Below, piece after piece: positions 50,826-59,203 of a DNA stretch of 64,000 bases (its first letter is position 1; each line of letters starts with the position of its first letter). The DNA is taken from positions 1 through 64,000 of the forward strand of contig NZ_JASZYG010000018.1 of assembly GCF_030317105.1 (NCBI RefSeq), written 5' to 3'. A model generated the notes under the pieces. The model made no database searches and was not told where the DNA came from. It saw only the letters and a list, made by a program, of their open reading frames with translations. Made by a program: the position numbers and the translations under genes. Source of the stretch: Variovorax brevis (GTDB lineage: Bacteria > Pseudomonadota > Gammaproteobacteria > Burkholderiales > Burkholderiaceae_C).

Positions 50826-51095
50826 TTACTGCGTGACGCGGACGACCCGGTTCACGCGGCTGCCTTGGATGCGCTCACGCATCCACTGATCGCCGTTGCG
50901 ATCGGTCCAGTAACTGCGCTGCGGCGTGTCACCGGGGGTGGGGGGCGCCGGGTGGCGCGCGACCAGCTTGGCTTCGCGCAACTCCCTGAACGCCTTGACG
51001 GCCAAGGCGAGGCGCGCATCGCGCGCCGCGACCGCGGCCTCCAACTCGACGATGCGGGCCTCGGCGGCCACCAGCGCTTCAGACTTACGTGCCAT
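50826..51095 (-). CDS. Phage coiled-coil protein, 89 aa
   Basis: MARKSEALVAAEARIVELEA, an N-terminal coiled coil, then a Pro-rich linker and an aromatic/basic end (RSYWTDRNGDQWMRERIQGS). Unknown function; AGGAGAG precedes the ATG. Confidence 0.58.
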   Translation of the reverse strand: MARKSEALVAAEARIVELEAAVAARDARLALAVKAFRELREAKLVARHPAPPTPGDTPQRSYWTDRNGDQWMRERIQGSRVNRVVRVTQ

Positions 51096-51172
51096 GACGA
51101 CTCTCCTTCAGGCCCACAAGGCCCATGATCTCCAACGGGGGAGCCAGCCCCCGGCAGGGGGCTGGCGGCGAA

Positions 51173-51415
51173 TCACGCGCGCGCGGTGCGACGCGTGACG
51201 GTGACAGCGACAGGCTGCTGGCGTTCCGCCAGCAGCTTGGCGCGGTGCTTGGCCAACTCCGCGGCCTTCGCGGTGTAGCCATCGGTCGTGCCCTCGATGA
51301 GGTCCTGACCGAAGCGCCCGGTGCCTTGCGCGCAGCGCAAGGCGCCGTGCGCTGCGTACGCAGCCGACTTACCGATGGCAACGCCGAGCTTTCCACCAAT
51401 GGTTGAGGTGCTCAC
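51173..51415 (-). CDS. Small phage protein, 80 aa
   Basis: The start GTG at 51415 is preceded by AGGAGA. VSTSTIGGKLGVAIGKSAAY is a glycine-rich amphipathic start and the C-terminus is basic (QQPVAVTVTRRTARA). It is the first gene of the leftward transcription unit. Unknown. Confidence 0.55.
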   Translation of the reverse strand: MSTSTIGGKLGVAIGKSAAYAAHGALRCAQGTGRFGQDLIEGTTDGYTAKAAELAKHRAKLLAERQQPVAVTVTRRTARA

Positions 51416-51464
51416 GATCTGTCTCCTAGATGCCGAGCGAAACTGCTCAAGGCACGCGGGAAAC

Positions 51465-51486
51465 CCGGGCAGCTTGCTGCCCGGGG
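51465..51486. repeat. GC-rich hairpin, copy 2
   Basis: Identical 22 nt to 49975-49996 (CCCGGGCAG-CTTG-CTGCCCGGG), with flanks alike over 29 nt (one mismatch). It lies upstream of the first leftward small gene and next to the divergent promoter region. Confidence 0.55.
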
Positions 51487-51615
51487 GGATGCACAAGAGA
51501 CTCCTTTTCGGGGCGCTGTGAACCCGAATCCGAACCCGGGGCCGCGCGCGAGCGCAGGCCCCAAGGGAGGCTCACGCCGGCATATCCGCCAAAAATTTTC
51601 TAAAAAATTTTTCTT

Positions 51616-51632
51616 CGATCTAAAATAGATCG
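51616..51632. promoter_or_regulatory. GATCTA/TAGATC palindrome, site j
   Basis: CGATCT-AAAAT-AGATCG directly before the ATG of the terminase small subunit (51634), and next to an AT-rich promoter-like stretch (51590-51615). The only motif copy serving a rightward gene. Confidence 0.5.
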
Positions 51633-51633
51633 A

Positions 51634-52239
51634 ATGGGCACCACCGCCAGCCAGAAACGCGTCAAGGTCACGAAGACGGCGTCCGCCGTGGCCAAGCTGC
51701 GCGAGTCCAACCGCACCAACACCTGCGCCGGAGCGGCGACGGTCGACGTCAACAAGCCCCTGACGGCCCAGCAAAAGGCCTTCGCGGTCGCGGTGGGGCA
51801 GGGCGACTCCGTCCCCAACGCGATGGCCCGGGCGGGCTTCACCACCGCGACCAGCTACGGCTACCGCATGGTGCAGATGCCCAACATCCAGGCCGCGATC
51901 GCCGCCGAAAAAGAGAAGTTCGAGGTCGACAACACGCTCACCCGGCGCGCCGTGTTCGAGATGCACAAAGAGGCGTTCGACATGGCCAAGCTCATGAGCG
52001 AGCCGGCCACCATGGTCTCCGCGGCGCGCGAGATCGGGAAGATGGCCGGCTACTACGAGCCCGTGAAGCGCGAACTCAACATCAACGTGCAGGGCAACGT
52101 GATGCTGGAGCGCATGAATTCGATGAGCGATGCCGACCTGGTGCGCCTCATCCAGCAATCCATCAGCACGGGCGCGCCCCAGCTGCTGGCCGACGACTCC
52201 GACGACTCCGACGACACCGACGACGAGGAAAACGAATGA
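51634..52239 (+). CDS. Phage terminase small subunit
   Basis: 201 residues. The segment PLTAQQKAFAVAVGQGDSVP, NAMARAGFT is the DNA-recognition N-terminal domain of small terminases. A helical oligomerisation part and an acidic tail (DDSDDSDDTDDEENE) follow. It would start packaging with a large terminase that is not present. It begins the rightward late region. Confidence 0.82.
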   Translation: MGTTASQKRVKVTKTASAVAKLRESNRTNTCAGAATVDVNKPLTAQQKAFAVAVGQGDSVPNAMARAGFTTATSYGYRMVQMPNIQAAIAAEKEKFEVDNTLTRRAVFEMHKEAFDMAKLMSEPATMVSAAREIGKMAGYYEPVKRELNINVQGNVMLERMNSMSDADLVRLIQQSISTGAPQLLADDSDDSDDTDDEENE

Positions 52240-52298
52240 GCAAAGAGACCGGCTGCACCCTGTGCGGCAGCTTCAGCCACAGCCGATCTCCCTTGGCC
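52236..52298 (+). pseudogene. 5' stump of a late phage gene
   Basis: Starts with ATGA overlap after the terminase gene. The first 16 codons (MSKETGCTLCGSFSHS) have the Cys-rich look of a small phage protein, then the frame continues into unrelated sequence. This is the right-hand breakpoint of the phage module. Confidence 0.45.
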
Positions 52299-52410
52299 AT
52301 GTTCGAAGCGCTGCTTTCGTCGCCGCGCGATCGTGTACTGAGTCTGGGCGTGACTGTGTCGGCGCAGTGCAACCATATGGACGCCCGTGAAGTTGCTCAC
52401 TTCGCCATGA

Positions 52411-52509
52411 TGCACCGTTCCGAACCAGCGCAAGCTGCTCTATGTGGCGCTGACCAGAGCCAAGCGAGCGGCGATGCTGATTCAGTTGAACGGAGCAAGG
52501 GGAAACTGA
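52411..52509 (+). pseudogene. C-terminal stump of a UvrD/Rep-type helicase
   Basis: The frame after a stop at 52408 reads QRKLLYVALTRAKRAAMLIQ and ends NGARGN. LYVALTRAK is motif VI of UvrD/Rep/RecB superfamily 1 helicases. Everything upstream is missing, so this is the residue of a deleted gene. Confidence 0.55.
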
Positions 52510-52797
52510 AATTGGTGTTGAAGTGCTCGCACTCGAAGCCGTGTTGTCTCGGCGCGATCCGGCTACAGCGGCCAACATGCGGTACTTGCAATCGAACCAC
52601 ATCATCAAAGCGATCTTCGTGTTGTTCTGCCTCGTCGGGGCCAATCTCTGTGTTGGCTTCCGTCACAAAATGGCACCGGGGAAGACAATTCACGGCGCGT
52701 ATCGACCCGCATTCCAGGAAGTCGACTGACGGCCAAGAGCGGCCCTTCGTCGCTGACTCACAACAAGCCAATCGTGTGCACACTGACCGACTTGACG

Positions 52798-53958
52798 CTA
52801 TCGGAGCAACGCGGCGGCGCCTTGCTGCTTCGTTGCTCGGTTCGCTCCCTCAAGTTGCTCCATCTCGGCCACATCGCGCTGAACCATCGATGAGCACCGT
52901 GCCCACAAGGCCTGCACGCGCTTCGATACCTGGAGGCGGACATCCCTGAGGTGCCCCTTCAGGGTCCCATAACTTGGGCTCGCGCCGCGGGGTTGCTCAG
53001 CTCCAGCCGCCAGGGCCAGTGGGATCTCGAGCGACTCTTCATACTTCAGCGCTTCTATGTTGCGAGGCAAGCTTTCATTGATGATCACGTCGATCCTCCA
53101 TTCATCGACGCCATGCGGCGTTATCCAAAAATCAAGCAGTTGGAGTGCCCGTATCAATGCTCGTGCATCCGCTGCAGGATAGGCGCATCGGCGGACCGCA
53201 TCGCGCACAACCGCTTGAATCGCGGGTCTCCAACGATTCAGATCGCTGGGTGTTAACCCCAAGCTTCTCTTGGGGCTCTCAACAACCTGCGAGGTGGGCG
53301 GTTCCTGGACGAACCCGACTTGAGCTGATTCCATTTGCACCATCAGACCTTCATTGAACCTCAGTTCGTGGGCAAGGGCACGTGCAGCTCTAGAGGGATC
53401 CGCAACGGTTATTTCGTCTTCCAGCGGAAGGGCGCGATTCAGTGTCAGATACGCCTCCTGAAGCGAGCCATCCAGGCACGCATCGGCACATGTCGTTGGC
53501 CCGGCGACCGCATCGGCACCTAGCCGCATCCCGCTGAGCCTCAGGACGATAGGAGTTGCTTCCTCAATTCGTAAGCGCAGCTTCTCGGCCCGGTCGAGGT
53601 TTGATGTCTTGGCCTGCGCCTCGAGCATCGAGGTCTGGTTCCAGATGACCCAAGTCTGAGCCGCCAGCAGCAGCGTTGCCAAGACCGATCCGATGACGAT
53701 CATGGTCCGCGGAAACAGCCAGGCGAAGGCGAACCCTTTCACCGCCGCTATTGACACTGGCTTGCCACCCTTTCCGGCCTCGATCACCTCGGTAAGAAGG
53801 GTCGCCGTCGCGCGGCCTCGATTGGTCTCGCGCTCCTTCATCTCCTGCCGCAGGGTTTCGGCCTCGACAGCCCACGGGAACTGCGCGTCGCAGTGGCCGC
53901 AGGCTTTTGCCCCTGGTGTGTAGGGGGCACAGCAGTAGGGGCAGGTGGCGCGGGTCAC
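52798..53958 (-). CDS. Zinc-ribbon membrane protein, 386 aa
   Basis: From the GTG at 53958, a C6-x2-C9 and C20-x2-C23 zinc ribbon starts the protein. A charged helix, one membrane helix (about 80-104) and a 280-residue cytoplasmic or periplasmic domain follow. The domain is not recognised. In another frame just upstream the strand reads QCALCGAK, so a second Cys pair may belong to the same protein if one base is wrong near 53960. It may be an accessory or defence-type gene, which is speculation. Confidence 0.58.
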   Translation of the reverse strand: MTRATCPYCCAPYTPGAKACGHCDAQFPWAVEAETLRQEMKERETNRGRATATLLTEVIEAGKGGKPVSIAAVKGFAFAWLFPRTMIVIGSVLATLLLAAQTWVIWNQTSMLEAQAKTSNLDRAEKLRLRIEEATPIVLRLSGMRLGADAVAGPTTCADACLDGSLQEAYLTLNRALPLEDEITVADPSRAARALAHELRFNEGLMVQMESAQVGFVQEPPTSQVVESPKRSLGLTPSDLNRWRPAIQAVVRDAVRRCAYPAADARALIRALQLLDFWITPHGVDEWRIDVIINESLPRNIEALKYEESLEIPLALAAGAEQPRGASPSYGTLKGHLRDVRLQVSKRVQALWARCSSMVQRDVAEMEQLEGANRATKQQGAAALLR

Positions 53959-54292
53959 GGCGCTTGGCCCCGCACAGCGCGCACTGGGACGCAAGAGACG
54001 CGGTGCAACATGGAAGACCCCAAAAGTTCGGCGTGCCGCAATGGTGCATCGTCCATCTCAAGTGCACAACCTTCAGGTTGGCGACAGCGCGATCAGTGAC
54101 TCGTAGTAGTCGGCGTTGGCGCAACCGGCAATCCGCCATTGCTGGCCACGAACGGGATGGGCAGATCCTTCGGCGTCACGATCGGCTTGCCGAGCGCGGC
54201 GGCGCGCCCGTGAGCATCCGCTTTGGAGAGAGTCGAACTTCGGCTTGGGGCCCAAGTGCGTCGTTCGCTTCGCGAGGCACTGCGTCGCCCCC
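53959..54292. other. 334-bp stretch, no firm gene
   Basis: It contains only the possible upstream extension of the zinc-ribbon gene (frames reading HCGTPNFWGLPCC and QCALCGA on the minus strand) and the end of the ligase remnant to the right. No other credible frame. Confidence 0.35.
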
Positions 54293-54916
54293 TTATCCCT
54301 TGGTGCGCTTGAAACGTTCTGCCGGGATAGCACCCTTTCGCTTCACCTTCACCCAGTCAGCCGACCGCACACCTGGCCGGTAGCCACTGTCGGCACGCTT
54401 GGCGACAAGCCTCTCCTGCTTGAGCTCTTGGACAACGTAATCGAACATTTGCCGGGCACCCTCCTCGAAGTGACCCACGACCAGCACGCTCTGTGGTGAC
54501 GGGTGCAACAGCTCGCGCAAGCGGGCCTTGCGGACGAAGAGGCTCGCCAACGATCGGATCACCGTTGTCCACGAGTAGATCGAACACGCAGTAGACCACC
54601 GCCAGGCCCTCGACCCACTTCCGACGCTTTGCGCGTTCCTGCAACAGGTTGAAGTCACTGCGGCCGATTTCATCAAGCACGCAGACTTCGCCGTCCGCTA
54701 CATAGGGACCTCCTGGCACCTTGGCCGACTTTGACCAATCTCAGGGAACCAAGTGGTTGCACGGGCGCCATTGCGCGTCCGGAGGGTGCATTTGCCATTC
54801 CCAAACATCGCTGTGACCCTGTGCCCGTCGAATTTGATCTCGTAGAGCCACCCTGCTTCGTCGAGGTTCAGCGGGCGTTCATCAAGCAGCATGGGTGGGA
54901 ATTCATCGAGCGTCAT
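54293..54916 (-). pseudogene. ligD: ATP-dependent DNA ligase (LigD-type), frameshifted twice
   Basis: Three collinear pieces in three frames. The first is ERPLNLDEAGWLYEIKFDGH (adenylation Lys in EIKFDG), the second VADGEVCVLDEIGRSDFNLL, CVFDLLVDNGDP, and the third RKARLRELLHPSP to KRKGAIPAERF and the stop at 54293. One extra A in a run of three joins the first two. The second junction needs removal of one C or an equivalent change. It would be the ligase domain of the bacterial non-homologous end-joining enzyme; the polymerase and nuclease domains are absent. Confidence 0.7.
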
Positions 54917-55071
54917 CGCTCAACCATGCGGGAAAGTCGCGTTCTTCGCTGTCAGAAAAACGCGGAAGATGACCCATGCCGTCCCGAGAGTATTGGATTC
55001 AACGTCTGCAGGCGCTCGCAGCAGCTGAGCGTGCGCTTGGCCCGCATCGTGCCCACCTGTTGGAGACTCAC

Positions 55072-55248
55072 ATGGCAGACGATCCGAAGAAAACCGCCCT
55101 TGATCGCAAGCTCATCGCCCTTGGCGAGGAGCATGAAGTCCGATCGTGGACGGAATCGCTCAAATGCACCGAGGAAGAACTACGCGCCGCAGTCAAGGCG
55201 GTCGGCAACTCCGCTGACAAGGTGCGCGAATACATCAAGGCGAAGTAG
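55072..55248 (+). CDS. DUF3606 family protein
   Basis: 58 residues, MADDPKKTALDRKLIALGEE, then W-x4-LKC-x3-ELRAAVKAVG and VREYIKAK. It is the same family as 7718-7915. GGAGA lies six bases before the ATG. Function unknown. Confidence 0.7.
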   Translation: MADDPKKTALDRKLIALGEEHEVRSWTESLKCTEEELRAAVKAVGNSADKVREYIKAK

Positions 55249-55371
55249 CCGATAGGGGCAAGCATCCCTTCCAATCTACTGGGTGCGCGTCCATTCTGCG
55301 GCGCTCAATGCAAGTCGGGCGCCGACGGCGCGATTGGGCCCGTACCCAGCCTTCCTTGATCAACGGTGAGG

Positions 55372-55526
55372 GTGCGCGTCAACCAGATCGCCCCGTGCTC
55401 ACGGGCTCACATGAGAACGCGACCCGCGTGCGCATCGTCGATGAACTGCGCCGCATCGCAGACGACGGCAGCGTGGATGACCCCGCCGCCATCAGCGCGT
55501 ACCTCAAGGCGCTGGAGGGCGGATAG
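55372..55526 (+). pseudogene. Small repeated gene, copy 1, one base short
   Basis: The start VRVNQI and the end VDELRRIADD, AISAYLKALEGG are in different frames. One more C in the run of four at about 55391 would join them. The length plus one base is divisible by three. A diverged second copy is at 58556-58713. Unknown function. Confidence 0.45.
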
Positions 55527-55740
55527 GGCCAGCATAGGGGGCGTGCAGATCGTGCGTAATTCCCTCTGCCCGCGAGCCAACGAGCCCAGCCGGAGGGCTT
55601 CGCTTGAACCGCTTCTTCGGCACCGCCCCTCGGCGCTTGGCCACCACCCCCTGGAGAGAAACTCCTATACGGCGACGTTGAAAAAGCGGCGGCCCCTACG
55701 CCATCCCGCGCCTGCGGCAGCGCCACCTGCGCAGCGCCCT

Positions 55741-56415
55741 TCAGCCCTCGGCGCCATTGATCAAGCAGCGCTCAACCATCAGCACAGTCTGGTTGACACA
55801 GGCTGAGCGCAACGCGGTGTGCTTGCTCCATGGATAGCGCCTGTTGAGCAAAGCAGCCTGCAGGTATCCCAACTGAGCGATGAACACAAGATCCTCTGCA
55901 ATCTTCAGGTGGTCAGCACCCGCGCCGATTTCGGCCGCAAATTCGGTTGTGGTGCGTCGAAATAGGCTTCTCAGTTCGACAAAGATGCTCGCCTGGTTCG
56001 CACCGGCCTTCTCGGACTTGTGGGCCCCATGCTGCGTCAGGAACACGAGACGGTATTCATCCGGGTGCGTCTCGTAGTAGCGCAGGAAAGCGTCGATGTA
56101 CGCCCTGAGGCGCGCCCGCGCTCCTGCCTGCTTTCCAATCGCTCGAGCGACCGCCTTGTACAGGTCCTTGAGCACATGCTGCCAAAGCGCGCTCAAGAGA
56201 TCCGCCTTGTCGGTGAAGTAGTGGTACGGCGTCATGGCGGAGATATTCAGGCGCGCCGACAGGCCGCGCATGGACACCGCGTCAAGGCCGCCCTCGGAAA
56301 AGAGGGCCAGTGCCGTCTCGGTCAGCGTCGTACGCATTCGCTGAGCATCGTCCTCATTGCCACGCCTGACACGAGGCAAGGCTACAAGCATCTCGGGGCG
56401 GGAAATCTTGGGCAT
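55741..56415 (-). CDS. TetR-family transcriptional regulator
   Basis: 224 residues. The N-terminal helix-turn-helix is typical: TALALFSEGGLDAVSMRGLS, ARLNISAMTPYHYFTDKADL. The ligand domain is variable. It is divergent from the lipoprotein gene at 56583, which it may control. The ATG at 56415 is chosen. Confidence 0.83.
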   Translation of the reverse strand: MPKISRPEMLVALPRVRRGNEDDAQRMRTTLTETALALFSEGGLDAVSMRGLSARLNISAMTPYHYFTDKADLLSALWQHVLKDLYKAVARAIGKQAGARARLRAYIDAFLRYYETHPDEYRLVFLTQHGAHKSEKAGANQASIFVELRSLFRRTTTEFAAEIGAGADHLKIAEDLVFIAQLGYLQAALLNRRYPWSKHTALRSACVNQTVLMVERCLINGAEG

Positions 56416-56582
56416 CGTCGTTGCGCAGAGTCTAGGGCGGACGTGGGATACGGCGCGTCGCAAATCGGACAAACCCGTAAGTCTTACACCTAAGTTTACG
56501 TGTATGAAACAAAATGTATTCTTGTCCCGCTTGCGTTAGTGCAGGCCGTTAGTCCCCGTAACGATTGCAAATGGAGACAGAA

Positions 56583-57356
56583 ATGTTCTTGAAGGCTTTT
56601 GGTTTTCCGCTCGTCGTGCTGGCCAGTGCGGCCGTTTTGACTGCATGTGGTGGTGGCGGCGGTGGTGGCGACAACAAGGCGGCCGCCCAGACGCTTGTCC
56701 AGGCCCCGCCTGCCGCTGGCCCCGAAGGCTTCTACAAGGGCAAAGCCGGCACGGCAGATGTGACTGGTGTCGTCCTTGATGACGGTCGCAGCTACGCGAT
56801 ATACACCACCCCTGACCGCGCTGACCTTGGCGGAGTCGTGATCGCCCGTGGAAGCGCCTCGAACGGAACATACACGAGCACTGTGGCGAAGGACTTCGTT
56901 GTGGAGCAAGGGGTCCGCAGCGGTTCGCTCACTGCCAGCTACGTTGCGAAGACCTCGTTCAATGGCACCTTTGTTTCCGGCGGCAAGACGACCCAGTTTA
57001 CGGGCACGTACAGTACCGACTACGAACTGACCCCCTCCCTGGCCGCCGTAGCTGGGGTGTATGACTTCGCGCTCATGGCCTCGGAGGGCTCCGTCGGAAG
57101 TGGCGTTGTCACAGTCACTTCTGCAGGCGCCCTGTCCTCAAGCGAGCCTGGCTGCTCCACCAGCGGCACGGTGCAGCCCAAGTCGAAGGGCAACGTGTTC
57201 GACATGACCTGGACCTCCACGGGTGTCAACTGCCTTTTCCCTGGGGTGACCCTGTCCGGAATCGGCATCTACGACGCTGGCCGGAAAGCCTTCTTGACCA
57301 TTGTCCACAACGCCGACATCACTTCGGGAACCTTGGCCGCCGGCATCAAGCGGTGA
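56583..57356 (+). CDS. Lipoprotein, 257 aa
   Basis: The signal sequence MFLKAFGFPLVVLASAAVLT ends in the lipobox LTAC (Cys about 22), followed by a Gly-rich spacer and a beta-rich extracytoplasmic domain with Thr/Ser/Gly repeats. Membrane-anchored; function unknown. The ATG at 56583 has GGAGA upstream. Divergent from tetR. Confidence 0.78.
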   Translation: MFLKAFGFPLVVLASAAVLTACGGGGGGGDNKAAAQTLVQAPPAAGPEGFYKGKAGTADVTGVVLDDGRSYAIYTTPDRADLGGVVIARGSASNGTYTSTVAKDFVVEQGVRSGSLTASYVAKTSFNGTFVSGGKTTQFTGTYSTDYELTPSLAAVAGVYDFALMASEGSVGSGVVTVTSAGALSSSEPGCSTSGTVQPKSKGNVFDMTWTSTGVNCLFPGVTLSGIGIYDAGRKAFLTIVHNADITSGTLAAGIKR

Positions 57357-57624
57357 CATGGCTTTTCTCTGTCAAGTGGGCAGCGCGAATTCTTCGACGA
57401 AGTAGGCGGTTGATCGGAGCCGATTGCCTGTTTCGGCCCTAGTTCGTTCGCGCCGTGCGGGCCACGGTCGTCGTGCTGTGCGCGCTCGTGGCGCCGGATT
57501 GCGTCTGCCAACTCGACACAGGGCACCCCACAAGGTCGCGCGTTCTGTTGCTTGCCGAAGCCAATGCCAAGGACGAGCCGCCCCTGGTCACCTCCGAGGC
57601 GACCCATTCAGGGTCGCGGCGGTC
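57357..57624. other. Short gap, no recognised gene
   Basis: No credible frame; the overlapping plus- and minus-strand frames here are GC-skew artefacts. Confidence 0.35.
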
Positions 57625-57834
57625 GTGGGAGCCATCGGGCGAGTCGCCCTACCGTGGCTCGGCGCGGTGATCCTGGCCCCCGTGGTGTCGGCCAGCGCCC
57701 TGCTGGACGGCCCCGACAAAGGGGAGGCCGCGCAGGCCGCCGCCGATTCCGTGAGCGACGCCACCGCCCAAGCGGAGGCGCGCTTCCACCCCCACCCGTT
57801 CCTTCCCTCACTTGACAACCCGGAGGCGCCATGA
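57625..57834 (+). CDS. Hypothetical small protein, 69 aa
   Basis: From a GTG at 57625 the frame has one hydrophobic segment (GAIGRVALPWLGAVILAPVV) and an acidic/Ala-rich tail. Weak support; the upstream part of the frame looks like a shadow. Confidence 0.3.
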   Translation: MGAIGRVALPWLGAVILAPVVSASALLDGPDKGEAAQAAADSVSDATAQAEARFHPHPFLPSLDNPEAP

Positions 57835-57882
57835 CCGCGCAATCAAAGCAGCCACCTGCTGCACCACTGCGCCCGCCCGCAT

Positions 57883-58080
57883 GTGAAGGTCGAGGATCTT
57901 GAGTTCGCGCTGGAGGCCGGCGAGGCGATCCACATCGAGGCGCGCCGCATGGCCCCTGAGCCCAGCGCATTCTCGCGGCTTCTCGCGGCTTCTCGCGCCG
58001 GCCATCCTCACCGTGTGCGGCCCCATGCCGGGCAATATGGCTTGCTGAGCGACAGGGTCAAAGCGCGAGATGCGACATGA
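57883..58080 (+). CDS. Possible small protein upstream of the receiver protein
   Basis: The GTG-started frame (VKVEDLEFALEAGEAIHIEA) ends with a stop that overlaps the response-regulator start (ATGA). The middle contains a triple 10-bp repeat (TTCTCGCGGC, about 57969-57998) that makes Arg/Leu/Ala text. It could be the remains of a sensor gene. Confidence 0.3.
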   Translation: MKVEDLEFALEAGEAIHIEARRMAPEPSAFSRLLAASRAGHPHRVRPHAGQYGLLSDRVKARDAT

Positions 58081-58472
58081 AAGTGCTGGTGGTTGACGAC
58101 TCCGTGGCAGTTCAGAAAAGCTTCGGCGCGCTGCTGCACGCGGCACCAGGCGTCTTTGTCGTCGGCTATGCAGAAGACGTGGCTGGTGCGCTGGCATCCA
58201 TCGCCTCGAACGCTCCGGACCTCATCGTCCTAGACGCAAACTTGCGGGGACAGGACCGTGGACTCGACGTATTGCGTTACGTCAAGCAGCACCGCCCGGA
58301 AATCAAGGTGGTCGTGCTTTCGCAGTTTGCCTGGATTTCCGTGCGCAAGAGCTACATCGATGCCGGCGCCCTTGCGTACTTCGACAAGGGACTTGAATTC
58401 CAGCAGGCGCGGGACTACATCGCAGACCTCGCGAATGCTGAGTCCGCTGGGGCGTCCGGGCTAGAGAGTTGA
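58077..58472 (+). CDS. Stand-alone receiver-domain response regulator
   Basis: 131 residues. The phosphoacceptor D53 is in LIVLDANLRG; acidic D7-D8, S82 and K104 complete the pocket. There is no output domain, only a short tail, so it is a CheY-like single-domain protein. No kinase gene is next to it. Confidence 0.8.
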   Translation: MKVLVVDDSVAVQKSFGALLHAAPGVFVVGYAEDVAGALASIASNAPDLIVLDANLRGQDRGLDVLRYVKQHRPEIKVVVLSQFAWISVRKSYIDAGALAYFDKGLEFQQARDYIADLANAESAGASGLES

Positions 58473-59203
58473 CCCCCGGTTCGCCCATGTTCTTGGAACT
58501 GAAAACTCGACCTTACTGAGGGCCCACACCTGGCTTTCCTTGATCAACGGTGGGTGTGCGCGTCAACCAGATTGTCCATGCCCATGGGCTCAAGCACGAG
58601 ATCGCAACCCGCGCGCGGATCTTTGATGAGCTGCGCCGCATTGCCGACGACGAAGGCGAGGTTGACCCCGCCGCCGCGATCGGGCGTACCTGAAACGGCT
58701 GGAAGCCGAGTAGGGCCGGCGAGGGGGCGGTTCATCTTGACGCAACAATGTCAAAGTCGCTTCACGGCCATGAGCAGTCCTCGGGTCGCGCCGGTCGTCC
58801 GGCAGGTCGAGACTGAGTGCTGTCTTCCGAAATTCGCTGGCTAATGACAGCTGTCGCAGCAACCTGACATTCGGCGTTCTTCGTCGCGACCGACTGGTCT
58901 ACTTCGGAACTTGACCTTCGCCGAAATCATCGAGGAAATCGGAGTTGGGGACGGTGAGCAAATCTCTGGCGCAGAGGTCTCCAAGGACGCCGTCGCGTAC
59001 GAAGGGCTGCTTCCCAAAATCGCGAAATGGCGTTCAGGGCCCATTGCTGTCTGACAAGATGTTGCGATCAACGCCCGCCGTGCAAGCCAAAGCCGTCGTT
59101 CGGCGTTGCAGTTCCGGGGTTGCGCCCGATCGACGAACGACCGTCCCCACACGGGTGGTCGCTGCACAGGGCTCCGCCGCAAATGCTGGGAGCATTGGGG
59201 CCG
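58473..59203. other. 731-bp stretch with the second small repeat and no firm gene
   Basis: It contains the second copy of the small repeated gene (58556-58713) and a weak TTG-started frame of 47 codons at 58911-59054 (TFAEIIEEIGVGDGEQISGA). The rest has no coding character. Confidence 0.35.
58556..58713 (+). pseudogene. Small repeated gene, copy 2, one base short
   Basis: VRVNQIVHAHGLKHEIATRA, then DELRRIADDEGEVDPAAAI is followed by a premature stop. One more G in the run of three near 58682 would continue as GAYLKRLEAE and a stop at 58713, matching copy 1. The diverged repeat also includes about 20 bp of upstream sequence (TGATCAACGGTG). Confidence 0.45.

Noticed and set aside
57269..57607. 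Minus-strand 112-codon frame overlapping the lipoprotein 3' end
   Set aside because: It overlaps a well-supported gene and has no features of its own.
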